From the NCBI RefSeq assembly GCF_902167145.1, contig NC_050096.1, positions 267,118,622 to 267,182,621 of the forward strand: a stretch of DNA of 64,000 bases, in the 5' to 3' direction. Below are positions 54,002 through 64,000 of the stretch, piece by piece. The notes under the pieces were generated by a model. That model searched no databases. It saw only the letters and a program-made list of their open reading frames with translations, and had not been told where the DNA came from. Source of the DNA: Zea mays (Eukaryota > Streptophyta > Magnoliopsida > Poales > Poaceae). Position 1 is the first letter of the stretch, and each line of letters begins with the position of its first letter. The position numbers and the translations under genes are program-made.

Positions 54002-54407
54002 TAGGGATGAAAACGGTCGGAAACGGTATTTATTCGGTAATCAGTTTTTTAGTCGTTTTTCTTTGATTGCGAATAAATTGGATATATAATCTACAATACA
54101 AATTTGTATTCTTGTTTTTAACATCCAGCTTGTAAAGATTCATAAAAGGTAAACCTCAAATTCATCCTATATTTTCTCAAATAATAGATATAAACTTCGG
54201 TATGGATTCGGAAATAAATTCGGTAATTTTTTCAACGTTTCGTGTTGTAGGGAGCAAATAATACATAAAACAATTTGTGTAATATTTTATTCATATGTGT
54301 ATTAATGTGCTTGATAACATAAGAAAAGATCAACATTAAATTTTATGCATATCTATTTTAAAATATTAAATTTGTTCTAACAGTTCGGATTACCGTTTTC
54401 ATCCCTA
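54002..54407. mobile_element. Ds-like (Ac/Ds family) non-autonomous hAT element
   Basis: The 406-bp element begins TAGGGATGAAAACGGT and ends with the exact inverse of that 16-mer. It is flanked by the identical 8-bp duplication CGTTTGTC (53994-54001 and 54408-54415). The outer 11 bp, TAGGGATGAAA, are the known terminal repeat of maize Ac/Ds. Both ends resemble the Ac 3' end. The interior is A/T-rich without a reading frame. Confidence 0.85.
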
Positions 54408-54415
54408 CGTTTGTC

Positions 54416-54676
54416 TCATATCTTCACATTCTCGTCTCCACCTCACTAAGTGAGGATAACTTTTGTCAATAATTCATAAATTTTATATTTATTAAGTTCA
54501 TAAATATTGATTATATGATTAATTAGTTATTATTATGCATTTTAGTACATTAGTTTGGTAATTCTAATTAACGTAAAATATTTAATGGTTAATTCTTTAA
54601 TTTAATTATATTCTATATTTTACTAGCAATAAGTATTTAAACAAAATATGGTAGCATCCAATAGTTTAACTTAAAT
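54416..54676. other. A/T-rich spacer
   Basis: No feature recognised. Confidence 0.3.
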
Positions 54677-55638
54677 AGTGATGGGTCCCAAGGACGGAGT
54701 ACCCGAAGTAGGTCCATTACTTGTGGTGTCCAACTAGTTAAAAAGACACCGACCAACTGTTGCCGAGCAACTCTGCGAGGCAAACGATCCGACCAACTCT
54801 CACCGAGTAACTTTGCGAGGCGGACGATCCGACGAACTCCCGCCGAGAAACTCTACGAGGCGGATGATCCAACCAACTCCTGCCGAGTAACTCTGCGATG
54901 CGGACGATCTGACCAACTCCCGCCGAGCAACTCTGCAAGGCGGACAATCTGAACAACTCTCGTCGAGTAACTCTGCTAGGCAGACGATCCGACCAACTCC
55001 CGCCGAGCAACTCTAAGAGATGGAGGATCCGACCAACCGTAGATCAACTCTGCAAGACGAACGGTCCAACCAACTCCTGTCGATTAACTCCGCGAGGCGG
55101 ACAATTCGACCAACTCCCGCATAGCATCTTTGCGAGATGTTGACATGAAGACCCACAATGGGTGTAGTACATATATGGACCCTAGCTGCACGACCCCCGT
55201 CACACGTCTAGCAAGCGCATGTCTGTACTCGCTTAGCGTGAAAACGAGGCGAGCACTATTTACCCATGCCAACCACGATAAGACACGTCGCCTCAGAATA
55301 CCGCATTGACTAATACCACATCACACCGGGGTAGTAATGGAGAGTCTTAATCAATGGGATGAGGTGTCATCATGTACGACCCTTAACATCCTCCAACTCC
55401 GCGACGTGGGACTAGCCGAGTTCCACTACGGAGAGCCTCAACACTGGAGTCCTTACAGTAGCCCGCGAACAGGACGTGGCAGAGCAACCCAGCATATCGG
55501 TCGTGCGCTTACGCACATATCAGAAGACAACATCAAAGGAACTACATCATAGAAAACTCCCATAGATAACAGATCTTGCTCTGCTTCAAACGAATGATGT
55601 CGCTGTAAAGAGCTCCTCCTTGAACTATAAAAGGGGGC
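54677..55638 (+). repeat. Truncated LTR of an unidentified retroelement with 40-bp repeat array
   Basis: The right end has a strong TATA box CTATAAAAGGGGG (55625-55637), typical of LTR U3/R borders, after a promoter-like region. The left part is a tandem array of about ten 40-bp units. Sirevirus C begins at 55639, directly after the TATA box. The left boundary is uncertain and the LTR's downstream part lies outside the window. Confidence 0.45.
54746..55140. repeat. 40-bp tandem repeats, about ten units
   Basis: Units such as CCGACCAACTCCCGCCGAGC followed by AACTCTGCGAGGCGGACGAT recur with a 40-bp period, with 5-20% divergence between units. One unit near 55030 is a few bases shorter. Confidence 0.85.
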
Positions 55639-56968
55639 TGAAAGTCGCCTAGAGGGGGGGTGAATAGGGCGAAACTGAAATTCTCAAAAATAATCACAAC
55701 TACAAGCCGGGTTAGCGTTAGAAATATAAACGAGTCCGCGAGAGAGGGAGCAAAACAAATCGCAAGCAAATGAAGAGTGTGACACGCGGATTTGTTTTAC
55801 CGAGGTTCGGTTCTTGCAAACCTACTCCCCGTTGAGGAGGCCACAAAGGCCGGGTCTTTTTCAACCCTTTCCCTCTCTCAAACGGTCCCTTGGACCGAGT
55901 GAGCTTCTCTTCTCAAATCACTTGGGAATCAAACTTCCCGCAAGGGCCACCACACAATTGGTGCCTCTTGCCTCAATTACAAGTGAGTGTTTGATCACAA
56001 GAAAGAATCAAGACAGAAGAAAGCAATCCAAGCGCAAGAGCTCGAAAGAACACAAGCAAATCTCTCTCTCTAGTCACTAGGTCGTTGTGTGGAATATGGA
56101 GAGGATTTGATCTCTTTTGTGTGTCTAGAATTGAATGCTAGAGCTCTTGTAGTAGTTGGGAAGTGGAAAACTTGGATGCAATGAATGGTGGGGTGGTTGG
56201 GGTATTTATAGCCCCAACCACCAACCTGACCGTTGGTGGAGGCCGTCTGTTCGATGGCGCACCGGACAGTCCGGTGCACACCGGACATGTCCGGTGCCCC
56301 TGCCACGTCACCAGTTCCGTTGGATTCCGACCGTTGAAGCTTCTGACTTGTGGGCCCGCCTGGGTGTCCGGTGCACACCGGACATCTACTGTTCCTTGTC
56401 CGGTGTGCCAGTATGGGCACGCCTGCCTTCTGCGCGCGCTGCGCGCGCATTAAATGCTCTTGCAGGTAGCCGTTGGCGCGAGTTAGCCGTTGCTCCGGAG
56501 TTGCACCGGACAGTCCGGTGCACACCGGATAGTCCGGTGAATTATAGTGGACTAGCCGTTGGAGATTCCCGAAGCTGGCGAGTTCCTGAGGCCGCTCCTC
56601 CTTGGCTCACCGGACACTGTCCGGTGTACACCGGATAGTCCGGTGAATTATAGCGCGAGTGCCTCTGAAAATTCCCGAAGGTGGCGAGTTCGAGTTGGAG
56701 TCCTCTGGTGCACCGGACATGTCCGGTGGTGCACCGGACACTGTCCGGTGGCACACCGGACAGTCCGGTGCGCCAGACCAGAGGTGCCTTCGGTTGCCCC
56801 TTTGCTCTTTTGTTGAACCCAACTCTTGGTCTTTTTATTGGCTAAGTGTGAACCTTTAGCACCTGTATAACTTATACACTAGAGCAAACTAGTTAGTCAA
56901 TTATTTGTGTTGGGCAATTCAACCACCAAAATAATTTAGGAACTAGGTGTAAGCCTAATTCCCTTTCA
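55639..56968 (-). mobile_element. Sirevirus C: 3' LTR only (rest outside the window)
   Basis: A 1330-bp LTR runs from TGAAAGTCGCC (55639) to CCCTTTCA (56968). In element orientation it starts TGAAAGGGAATTAGG. CACCGGACAGTCCGGTG-type palindromes lie at 56257-56775, upstream of the TATA box TATAAATACC on the minus strand (56203-56210). Right of it, ATCTCCCC (56969-56976) is the start of the polypurine tract, after which element D interrupts. The internal region must lie to the right of D. It may be a complete element. Confidence 0.82.
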
Positions 56969-56976
56969 ATCTCCCC

Positions 56977-57618
56977 TGTTGGGGACCTTCGGCATCCGAA
57001 GGTCCTCAAAAACAGGATTTAACAGTATTTCTGGAGTATAATGTGTGAACAGGTATCTTCGGACTCAAGTCGGCATCACAGTAGACCAGAATAATACGAA
57101 GGTTGGTACAGCGCCGAAGGTGTGAGCAGAAAAGCTTCGGCGTGACAGCAGAAAGTGAAACCGACTTAAAGATGAAAAGGCTATTTAGACCTCGACAGAT
57201 TACTATAGAGTTATTATCAACTGTAAAGGGCGTGAATGTAATTTTGTATGGGTTGTGTCCTGCGCCTATAAATAGGTGAACAGTACTCCCGTACTGTTCA
57301 CGCTGACTCGGCATTTGCTTTTTGCGTCACGCTTGTACTATCATCTCATCCCAGTTAAAGGTACACTTGTAATTCAATGATATTCCTGTTTATACTTAAT
57401 AATAATAAATAATTGTTTATGTTGTCTTTTACATTCCTTTCATTTCATCCTTCGTCACTGTATGATGAATTTATGGAAATACGTCCTTCATAACCTTCGT
57501 CCAGAGACCATTATATCCTAAAGGGAATAATGCTTCGAAGGACGAAGGGCTTTAACAATTAACATTTTCTATGTTGCCTTGTTCTTAACTCATAGCATTT
57601 GAGGACAAGTCCCCAACA
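56977..57618 (+). repeat. 5' LTR of element D
   Basis: TGTTGGGGACC to CCCCAACA, with a perfect 10-bp hairpin (GGACCTTCGG, CAT, complement) at 56983-57005 and a TATA box TATAAATAGG at 57267-57276. Confidence 0.93.
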
Positions 57619-57636
57619 TTGGCGCCCACCTCCGGT
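57619..57636 (+). other. Primer-binding site of element D
   Basis: TTGGCGCCCACCTCCGG follows the LTR directly. The position is that of a primer site; the matching tRNA is not identified. Confidence 0.65.
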
Positions 57637-57692
57637 AAACTCACTTCCACTCTGAGTTTTTTGAACACCTTCGGCGATCATAAACCTTCATT

Positions 57693-59210
57693 ATGGCGCC
57701 GAAGAAGGCTTCAGCGACTGGGGCTGCAGCTCTGCAACCACTGGACCACAATCAGGAGACAATCTCCCTTCGGGAGGCCCGAAGCCAGAAAAGGAAGGCT
57801 GTCAGCCCGACACCACCAGAGGACGAGATAGATCAAGAAATCAGAGATATGGAAATGCTTCATCAACAAGTACAGAGGAAGAAAGAAAAGATGGTCAGGC
57901 TAGTTGAACTGCAGAGGCAGATAGATGAAGCCTCTGAAGAAGTTCGTCATCTTGCTCAGGATGAACAACACCGAAGGCCTCAGCACCAAGACCTTCATCA
58001 GGAGGGTTTTCCCAATGAAGATGACTGGTATGACAATTTCAATCATGGGAATTTTGTTTTTGATGATGCTTCTCCTCTGTCCGCTGAGCTACAGGCTACA
58101 CCTTGGCCTCCGTCCTACAAGCCGCCCCAGCTTCCCGTATTCGATGGCCACTCAGACCCGAAGCAGTTTTTGATGAGCTACGAAGCAACAATATCTTCGT
58201 ATGGTGGCAATGCTTCAGTCATGGCCAAATCTTTCGTTATGGCTGTCAGGAGTGTTGCTCAAACCTGGTATTCTTCCCTTCGACCAGGAACGATCACTTC
58301 ATGGCAGAAGCTGAAGGACTTGTTGTTAACTAGCTTCCAAGGATTTCAGACGAAGCCGGTCACTGCTCAGGCTCTGTTCCAGTGCACCCAGGATCACGAA
58401 GAATACCTTCAGGCGTATGTCCGAAGGTTCTTGCGTTTGAGGGCATAGGCACCAACGGTGCCCAATGAAATTGTCATTGAGGCCATGATCAAGGGGCTTC
58501 GGCCAGGACCATCAGCTCAGTACTTCGCTAGGAAGCCTCCTCAAACTTTGGAGAAGCTGCTCCAGAAGATGGACGAGTACATTCGGGCCGATAATGATTT
58601 TCGCCAAAGAAGGGAGGAGGCTTTCAGGTTTTCTGAAATGACCAGGGGCTTCGGAGGGAGGTTCTACCCGAGGCACGTGAGATCAATTCATAACTCTACA
58701 CAAAATGATGATAGAGGAAGCCAACAGCAAAGGCCACAATGTTCCTCACAGGCTTCGAGGCAACAGCAAGGCTCCTTCCGACCACCAGCTCCAAGAGGCA
58801 GAGGCGCCAGGGGCTTCGGAGGAAGATTTGGTGATCAACCGAGAAGAATCTTTTGCTTATTCTGCGGTGAGAACAAAGGCCATACCACCAGGATGTGCCA
58901 TGTTACTATTCAGAAGCAAAAGGAAATAGCTGAAGCCGCAGCACAACAAGCTCAGCCGAAGCAGGTCATGCATACAGCTTTGTATCATTCACCCTACATC
59001 CCAGAATATGTGGGCAATCACCCTGCAGTTTCTGTTGCTTCGGCAAGTCAGCCTCAAGCTTCCTGGCAACAGCCTCCGCCTCCACCTCCGTTGCAACAAG
59101 GCCAGCAGCCAGAAGGGAGCCAGTATGCCCCACACCAGAGGGACTTCAGAGAGCAGTCCGAAGCTCGTACAGTCAATAGCACTGTGCTAGAGTCAAAGCA
59201 CATCTATTGA
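57693..59210 (+). pseudogene. Gag of element D, one in-frame TAG
   Basis: Starts at ATG 57693. A coiled coil (about residues 45-95) precedes the retrotransposon gag domain (LPVFDGHSDPKQFLMSYEA, AQTWYSSLRPGTITSW; about 145-250). TAG 58446-58448 interrupts it, but the same frame goes on at once with VPNEIVIEAMIKGLRPG and QTLEKLLQKMDEYI to 59210. Near residue 390 is an unusual zinc knuckle CLFCGENKGHTTRMC, CX2CX5HX4C, one residue longer than normal. The C-terminus is Gln/Pro-rich. No protease or pol follows. Without the TAG the frame is 505 codons. Confidence 0.85.
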
Positions 59211-60163
59211 CGAATATCCTACCTTAATAGCAATCTTTTTCATTCAGTTTTATTTTCTGTAATAAAGGACATTGTTCAGGTTTCATGTAAATAATTTCGT
59301 TGATTCCTACAAAGAAAATATATTCTCTTCACAGGCTTAAATTGATTGAAGTTCAAAGACTTGTGATAACAAAGAGGACCTTCGAACTATCGAAAATTCT
59401 TCGAAGCAACAAAAAGTCGTTCTAAGGAACACAGAGTAAGTTGGCCGAAGTCACAAAAAAGTCGTTCCAAAGGGAGCACAGTGTAAGTTTTCTGCTCCAA
59501 AGTCGTTCCAAAGGGAATGCAGAGCATACAGCGAAAAGTCAACGCTGATACCGCCTAAGTAAAAGGCGAAGCGCGAAAAGTCAACGCGAATACCGCTGAA
59601 AGTAAAAGGCGAAGAAGCTCCTAAGGGAGGCTTACAGCGAAAAATAAACGCTGATTCCGCTGAAGTAAAAGGCGAAGAAGCTCCTAAGGGAGGCTTATAA
59701 AAGATTGTGTTTTATTGCAGGAATGCGTATGTATCTTCGGAATAAACATCATCTCACATAACATAACATCATCGCATCATTTCGCATAGCATAAGCATCA
59801 TACATCATTTTGCATATGGCACAAGAGGTGGACACATTATCAATCTACAGAAGAATGCTTTGAAAAAAGGGAGAAATCATAATATCACAAAAAGATACAT
59901 CATTGATCTTCGGAAGTGTAGCTTCGGAAAATATCTTCACGAAGCCCGGATATTATTCATCAGAACACTGGATATTGTTGTGACAGAAAAGTTCTTCACG
60001 AAGCATGAAAAGAAGGGAAGGTGTTTTTTTCGTCAAAGACTCAAAAGCGGTATGTGTAAAGTTTCATGCATCGTAAAGAATTGAGTAACAAAAATAGGTA
60101 TATTACATTTGGGGTTACAAAATGTTACAGTATATTACATTTCAGAAGTTTTTACAAAAATAC
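59211..60163. other. Spacer of element D where pol is expected
   Basis: No protease, reverse transcriptase or integrase sequence is present. Three imperfect repeats around AAAGTCGTTCCAAAGGG lie at 59420-59525. Three repeats of a GCGAAAAGTCAACGCTGATA plus AGTAAAAGGCGAAG unit lie at 59531-59698. Confidence 0.7.
59531..59698. repeat. Tandem repeats in the element D spacer
   Basis: Three units of about 40-64 bp start at 59531, 59572 and 59635. The last two share GAAGAAGCTCCTAAGGGAGG. Confidence 0.8.
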
Positions 60164-63100
60164 TTAATCTTCTCTCAAAACGACTTCCGCAGCCTCGTTC
60201 AGGAGCCGGTTGACGACTTCGTCCATAATATCTTCAGCCATCTTTTTAATTTCGTCGTCTCCTTTCGGCTGAGGGCCCGAAGACGCTTTAGCAGGATCTG
60301 AAGTAGGACAGGATACGGCTACATTGCTATTACAAACCGCAAACAAATCTTAAAGCTTAGGATTACAACACAATAAAATCTATTAGTTAATACCTAATTG
60401 ACCTTCGGCCTCTGCGCTCTTTTCAGCAGCCTCAGCTACTTCTCTAGCATCGTGAATGCCCTTTTCACTTTTTCGAATAATTTCCCCGGCCATTTCTCGG
60501 CCACCGTTTTCCCAGATATCAGTAAAAAATTTTCCACCAATTATACTAGCTTCGGCCGAAGGATCTCTTGCATCTTCAAAGGACAAAGCAGCTTCGGACT
60601 GTGCTAAAATTTTTACATGTTCACAACCCTTCTTCTCTAAGATGGAGGCAATCCCTCTAGCACCAGAGAAGGCACATATATCTCCTCGGCTATTTAAAAT
60701 TTCTTCGAAGGCCTCAGCTTCGTGGTTAATCCATTCGATGGGACCTTCGGGATTGCCTCTCGTAAAGTTTTCTTCGCTTGAGAAGGCGCCAACCCTGGCG
60801 AAGCTAGCTTTTAACTTCTTAACACACTCTATAGATTTGTTATAGCATCTCTTTCTGGACGAACGAAGCTCTTCAACAGTTATTTCTAGGTGATCGACCC
60901 ATTGGTCACTGAGTTCTCGCTTTGTTTCTTCAAGTATACGTTCTTCCTTGGCTCTGGCCAGTTGTTTCCGAAGATCTTCAATTTCCCGCTTCTGAGCTTC
61001 AGCTTGACCTTTGAAAGTAGCTTCGTCTTCCTTTATTTTATTTATCAATGAGTGCAACATTTTATCTTTTTCGAGACCTTCGTTCCTCAGTTCAATAACT
61101 TCGGAACGAAGGTTGCTCAGGGCTATAGAACACCCTTCGTCTTCAGCATCTTTCTGTGCCCTGAGGGCATTGCTAAGTATCAGGCCCTGCAAAGAGAAAT
61201 ACGTCTGCGTCAATAGGTTTAAACAAACGAAAAATTTTGGACTCAACAAAAAATACAAGGATTTCATTTGTCGCACCTTTAAGCTATTGTAAGCTAGGCT
61301 GTCGGCCAGATCATTCTTCGACAGCACCGAGAGCCCATCTTCTAAAGTTGGGAATCTGAAGCTCCTGCTTATCTCCCGACAGACAGAAATTTCCTTGCTG
61401 TCGGGGAGACAATACAAGAAGTCTTCTTCTCCACTGCCATTGAATATTAGCGCCCCCTTTGGATATTTCAGTTTTTGGGCGTAGTGCTGGGCCTCTTGCT
61501 CTTCTTTTTCTGATAGTTTTTTCCCCGAAGCATGACGAACAATATAGTCATGAACTTTGGGGGATGCTTCGGGGGCAATGACACCGGTTTCTTCAACAAA
61601 AGTTGGCTTTGTTATTTTTTCTGCCTCACCTTCCAAGGATTTTATCTTTGCAGGCTCTGAGGGCCCAGCTTCGGCTTCAGTCTCTTGCCCTGGACTTTTA
61701 GAACCAGAAATTTCAGTTGTTGTTTCAGAAATGACAGCAGCCCTCTTCGGAGGTGTGCTTGAAGATTTGATCGTTTCCAGTACATCTAGAACATTAGCCA
61801 TTCTCTTTCTTTTCGGAGTCACTGCTGGCACTTTTTGATTTTTTACTGTCTCAATGTTTGCTGCAGGACTCAAAACTTCTGATGTTTTGGATCCCTCAGT
61901 TGCTTCTTTTACCTCTTCCATTTTTTCCGTGGACGGCGCTTCGGCCTTCTCTTTCGTTTCTGATAATAAAATCTTTGATTGTTCCAATTCTATCTTTGTT
62001 GGCACTTCGGCCGTTTCTGCGACTTCTGGCAGCAAGGTTGGCTCGGCTGGTTTTTCAGCTTCGGTGGCCGAAGAAGTTTCTCCGGTAAACTCAGGCACCG
62101 AAGCTGGTTCAATATAGCGCGGCCGATGTGTAAGGACCTTTATCTCCTTTCTTTTCGGTTCTGGCTCGCTAAGGGCAGTTGCAGCTTCTTCTTTTGCAGA
62201 GGTTGTGTTTTTTCTTTTCTGCCTCCGAATGGGATAGCAATAGTCAGGGTAGACAAACCCGATTGCATAAAATACCCGATTCAGCCTCTTCTTTTTTCGG
62301 CCTCCGAAGGTTGCTGACATTGTAGTGTCTTCGGCCTTCGAATAAGCCCCAAGCAGTTCATCACTTAAATTTTCAATACTTTTTAACCAGTCATCATCTG
62401 GCTCAACGAATTTATCTCCAAATTTAAAAGTATATTTCAACCTGATAAGTCCACCTTCGTCGGCCTCTTTAATGGTTTCTTGTGGCATTTCCCATTTCTC
62501 CGCAAGCGGCCATACCCTGAAGGCGATATGCTCCTGTACTAAGTCCCTCGTTCCAATAAAAGAGCAGATAACGCCGAAGGCCCTCTGGCATTTTTCGGCA
62601 GCTTCATTCATTTCAACCTTCGGCCTCCGAAGGACGAAGCTTTGCCAAATAGGGCGCATAATTATACCTTTGATATCTTCTTGTACTGTCAGATCATTTT
62701 TTACATAAAACCATTCTGTCATCCAGTCGCCGGGCCATCTCTTCTGAAAGGTTGGCACGGGGCAGCTTGACCCGGACCGAGAAACGAAACTGTAGCAGCC
62801 AAAATTATTGTGATACTGTTCTTTACCCCAAGGTTTTGTTTCGTATGATAATTCGTGTATATTGCAGAAGCTTTTTGCATCAGGCTTCAGACCTTGGCTT
62901 CTCACGGCCCACACGAAGATATTCAGCCTTATGATTGCTTCGGGGGTAAGTTGGTGAAGATAAACTTCGAAGATTTTCAACACCTCCACGACAAAGCTGC
63001 TTAAGGGAAATCGCAGTCCAGCTTTCAAAAAGCTTCGGTACACTACGACCTCATTCTCTTCAGGATGTGGGCAAGTTTTTTCCCCTTCGTCCGCCCTCAC

Positions 63101-63403
63101 AATGGACATATCCCGGAAATACCTTCCTTTCATATTGGCAAGATGATTTTCTTTGATAGTTGATTTACCATAAACTGAATGGCTTGGTCGCCAGGGACGA
63201 TCTTCGGAGTCTTCACCACCACTGTCCACATCATAGCTGTCACTGTCACCAGTATCTTCAGACAAACCTTCCAGAATCTCCTTGGTGATTTTTTCTGTAT
63301 TGGTCTTTGACATCGCTATAAGAAACCCCAAGTTTTTCTCTTCGTCCAGGCTCAGCTTCATCTCAGCAGCAGTCTTCTTATCCTCAGACATCTTCGGAGA
63401 CAC
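60164..63403 (-). CDS. Antisense gene of element D: putative gypsy-type transposon domain plus coiled coil, two likely introns
   Basis: The minus strand carries a 1006-codon open frame from 63403 to 60383. Residues about 90-330 resemble the 'putative gypsy type transposon' domain found in antisense or extra frames of grass Tat-lineage elements (AGLRFPLSSFVVEVLKIFEVYLHQLTPEAI, given in part). The middle is Glu/Ala/Pro/Ser/Thr-rich with KRKR stretches that could be nuclear signals. A long coiled coil follows (about 780-880). Two GT-AG introns are apparent: 61276-61187 (90 nt, AAG/GTGCGA to TTTGCAG/GG, in frame and stop-free) and 60393-60319 (75 nt, TTAG/GTATTA to ATGTAG/CC). Splicing the second moves the end from 60383 to TAA 60164, adding a conserved-looking acidic tail. 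The function is unknown. It is transcribed opposite to gag and next to the 3' LTR. Confidence 0.75.
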
Positions 63404-63696
63404 TAAAAACTATTTTCGAAGCCGAAGCTTCAAAACTAAAGGCTTAACAAATCTTAGTGCACAAGAGCTAAAAAATGAGTGAGCGGGAGCAGTTGGCCAG
63501 AGAGCGTGTCAAATGAGTTTGCGGTATGACCGTATTTATACGCCAAGTGCGTTGAAAATTGAAAGACCCCGCTTGTCAATGAATGTTGCTATTCTAGCAA
63601 AGGGAAGGTGTTTTTTCGGACCTTCGGCGTAAAGCCTTCGTCCATGTCGCAATCTAAATTTATTATTTTAAACAAATTAATATTGCGAGGGGCTAC
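63404..63696 (+). other. Region between the antisense gene and 3' LTR of element D, with polypurine tract
   Basis: Likely holds the promoter of the antisense gene: on the minus strand CGTATAAATACGG is at about 63530-63541, about 130 bases before the antisense ATG. GCGAGGGGCTAC at 63685-63696 is the polypurine tract of the element. Confidence 0.6.
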
Positions 63697-64000
63697 TGTT
63701 GGGGACCTTCGGCATCCGAAGGTCCTCAAAAACAGGATTTAACAGTATTTCTGGAGTATAATGTGTGAACAGGTATCTTCGGACTCAAGTCGGCATCACA
63801 GTAGACCAGAATAATACGAAGGTTGGTACAACGCCGAAGGTGTGAGCAGAAAAGCTTCGGCGTGACAGCAGAAAGTGAAACCGACTTAAAGATGAAAAGG
63901 CTATTTAGACCTCGACAGATTACTATAGAGTTATTATCAACTGTAAAGGGCGTGAATGTAATTTTGTATGGGTTGTGTCCTGCGCCTATAAATAGGTGAA
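63697..64000 (+). repeat. 3' LTR of element D, partial
   Basis: The first 304 bp of the LTR, identical to 56977-57280 but for one base. The window ends just after the TATA box. Confidence 0.93.

Larger units (their letters stand above)
56977..64000 (+). mobile_element. Gypsy element D (Cinful/Zeon-like), non-autonomous, with antisense gene; runs off the window
   Basis: The 5' LTR (56977-57618, 642 bp) is followed by a primer site, gag, a region without pol, a long antisense frame, a polypurine tract and the first 304 bp of the 3' LTR (from 63697). Expected full length is about 7.36 kb, near that of Zeon. Only one base differs in the shared 304 bp (57111 versus 63831), so it is very young. 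Its left target site is inside Sirevirus C, where TCCCC (56972-56976) would be the duplication. The family name is from memory. Confidence 0.85.

Noticed and set aside
61557..62317. Plus-strand open frames opposite the antisense gene of element D
   Set aside because: Ser/Phe-rich translations complementary to a Glu/Ala/Pro-rich coding strand; shadows.

Overview
The window reads as an intergenic block of a large grass genome, almost certainly maize or another Zea. I base this on Opie/Ji-type Sireviruses with clustered CACCGGACTGTCCGGTG palindromes, a Huck-like Gypsy element of 23 kb, a Cinful/Zeon-like Gypsy element with an antisense gene, an Ac/Ds-type element, and only one intact host gene. 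That gene is an intronless cytosolic sulfotransferase on the minus strand at 19009-20025.

Layout from left to right. Positions 1-568 and 13353-15076 are two halves of one minus-strand DUF4283/zinc-knuckle-type pseudogene. It is split by Sirevirus A (569-13347, plus strand, target duplication CAACA), which carries gag, pol and a separate envelope-like reading frame. A decayed Gypsy fragment follows (about 15640-17275, minus), then a tandem pair of SINE-like units (17642-18079), a hAT-like MITE (18349-18570) and the sulfotransferase with a duplicated 3' end. Next come a Tourist-like MITE (20691-20882), a HARBI1-type transposase pseudogene (about 21120-22040, minus) and a small MITE (22043-45315) split by the Huck-like element (22089-45173, minus, duplication AATTT). 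That element's reverse transcriptase is in turn split by Sirevirus B (30995-39936, minus, duplication CTTTC). A hAT transposon (roughly 46366-53327) carries a degenerate transposase and is split by a 3.5 kb solo LTR (46729-50196, duplication GTTTA). A Ds-like element (54002-54407, 8-bp duplication) precedes an older LTR fragment with a 40-bp repeat array. That LTR is cut just past its TATA box by Sirevirus C, of which only one LTR (55639-56968) is visible. C is cut eight bases inside its internal region by Gypsy element D (56977 to beyond 64000).

The nesting agrees with LTR divergence counted by eye. Substitutions are about 2% for the Huck-like element, 1.1% for A, 0.8% for B, and one difference in 304 bases for D. 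At the usual grass LTR rate of 1.3e-8 per site per year this gives about 0.8, 0.4, 0.3 and about 0.1 million years. B is younger than the element it sits in, as it must be.

Most unusual observations: (1) the region ahead of the envelope-like frame of element A repeats the layout of the LTR promoter (palindrome cluster, A/T box, pyrimidine-rich leader) and ends in a splice acceptor 13 bases before the ATG; (2) element D lacks pol but carries a 3.2 kb antisense gene with two apparent short introns; (3) the sulfotransferase is followed by a degraded copy of its own 3' end; (4) the Huck-like element has a strongly conserved sequence of about 60 bp present three times downstream of pol. Family names are recognised from memory, not from a search.
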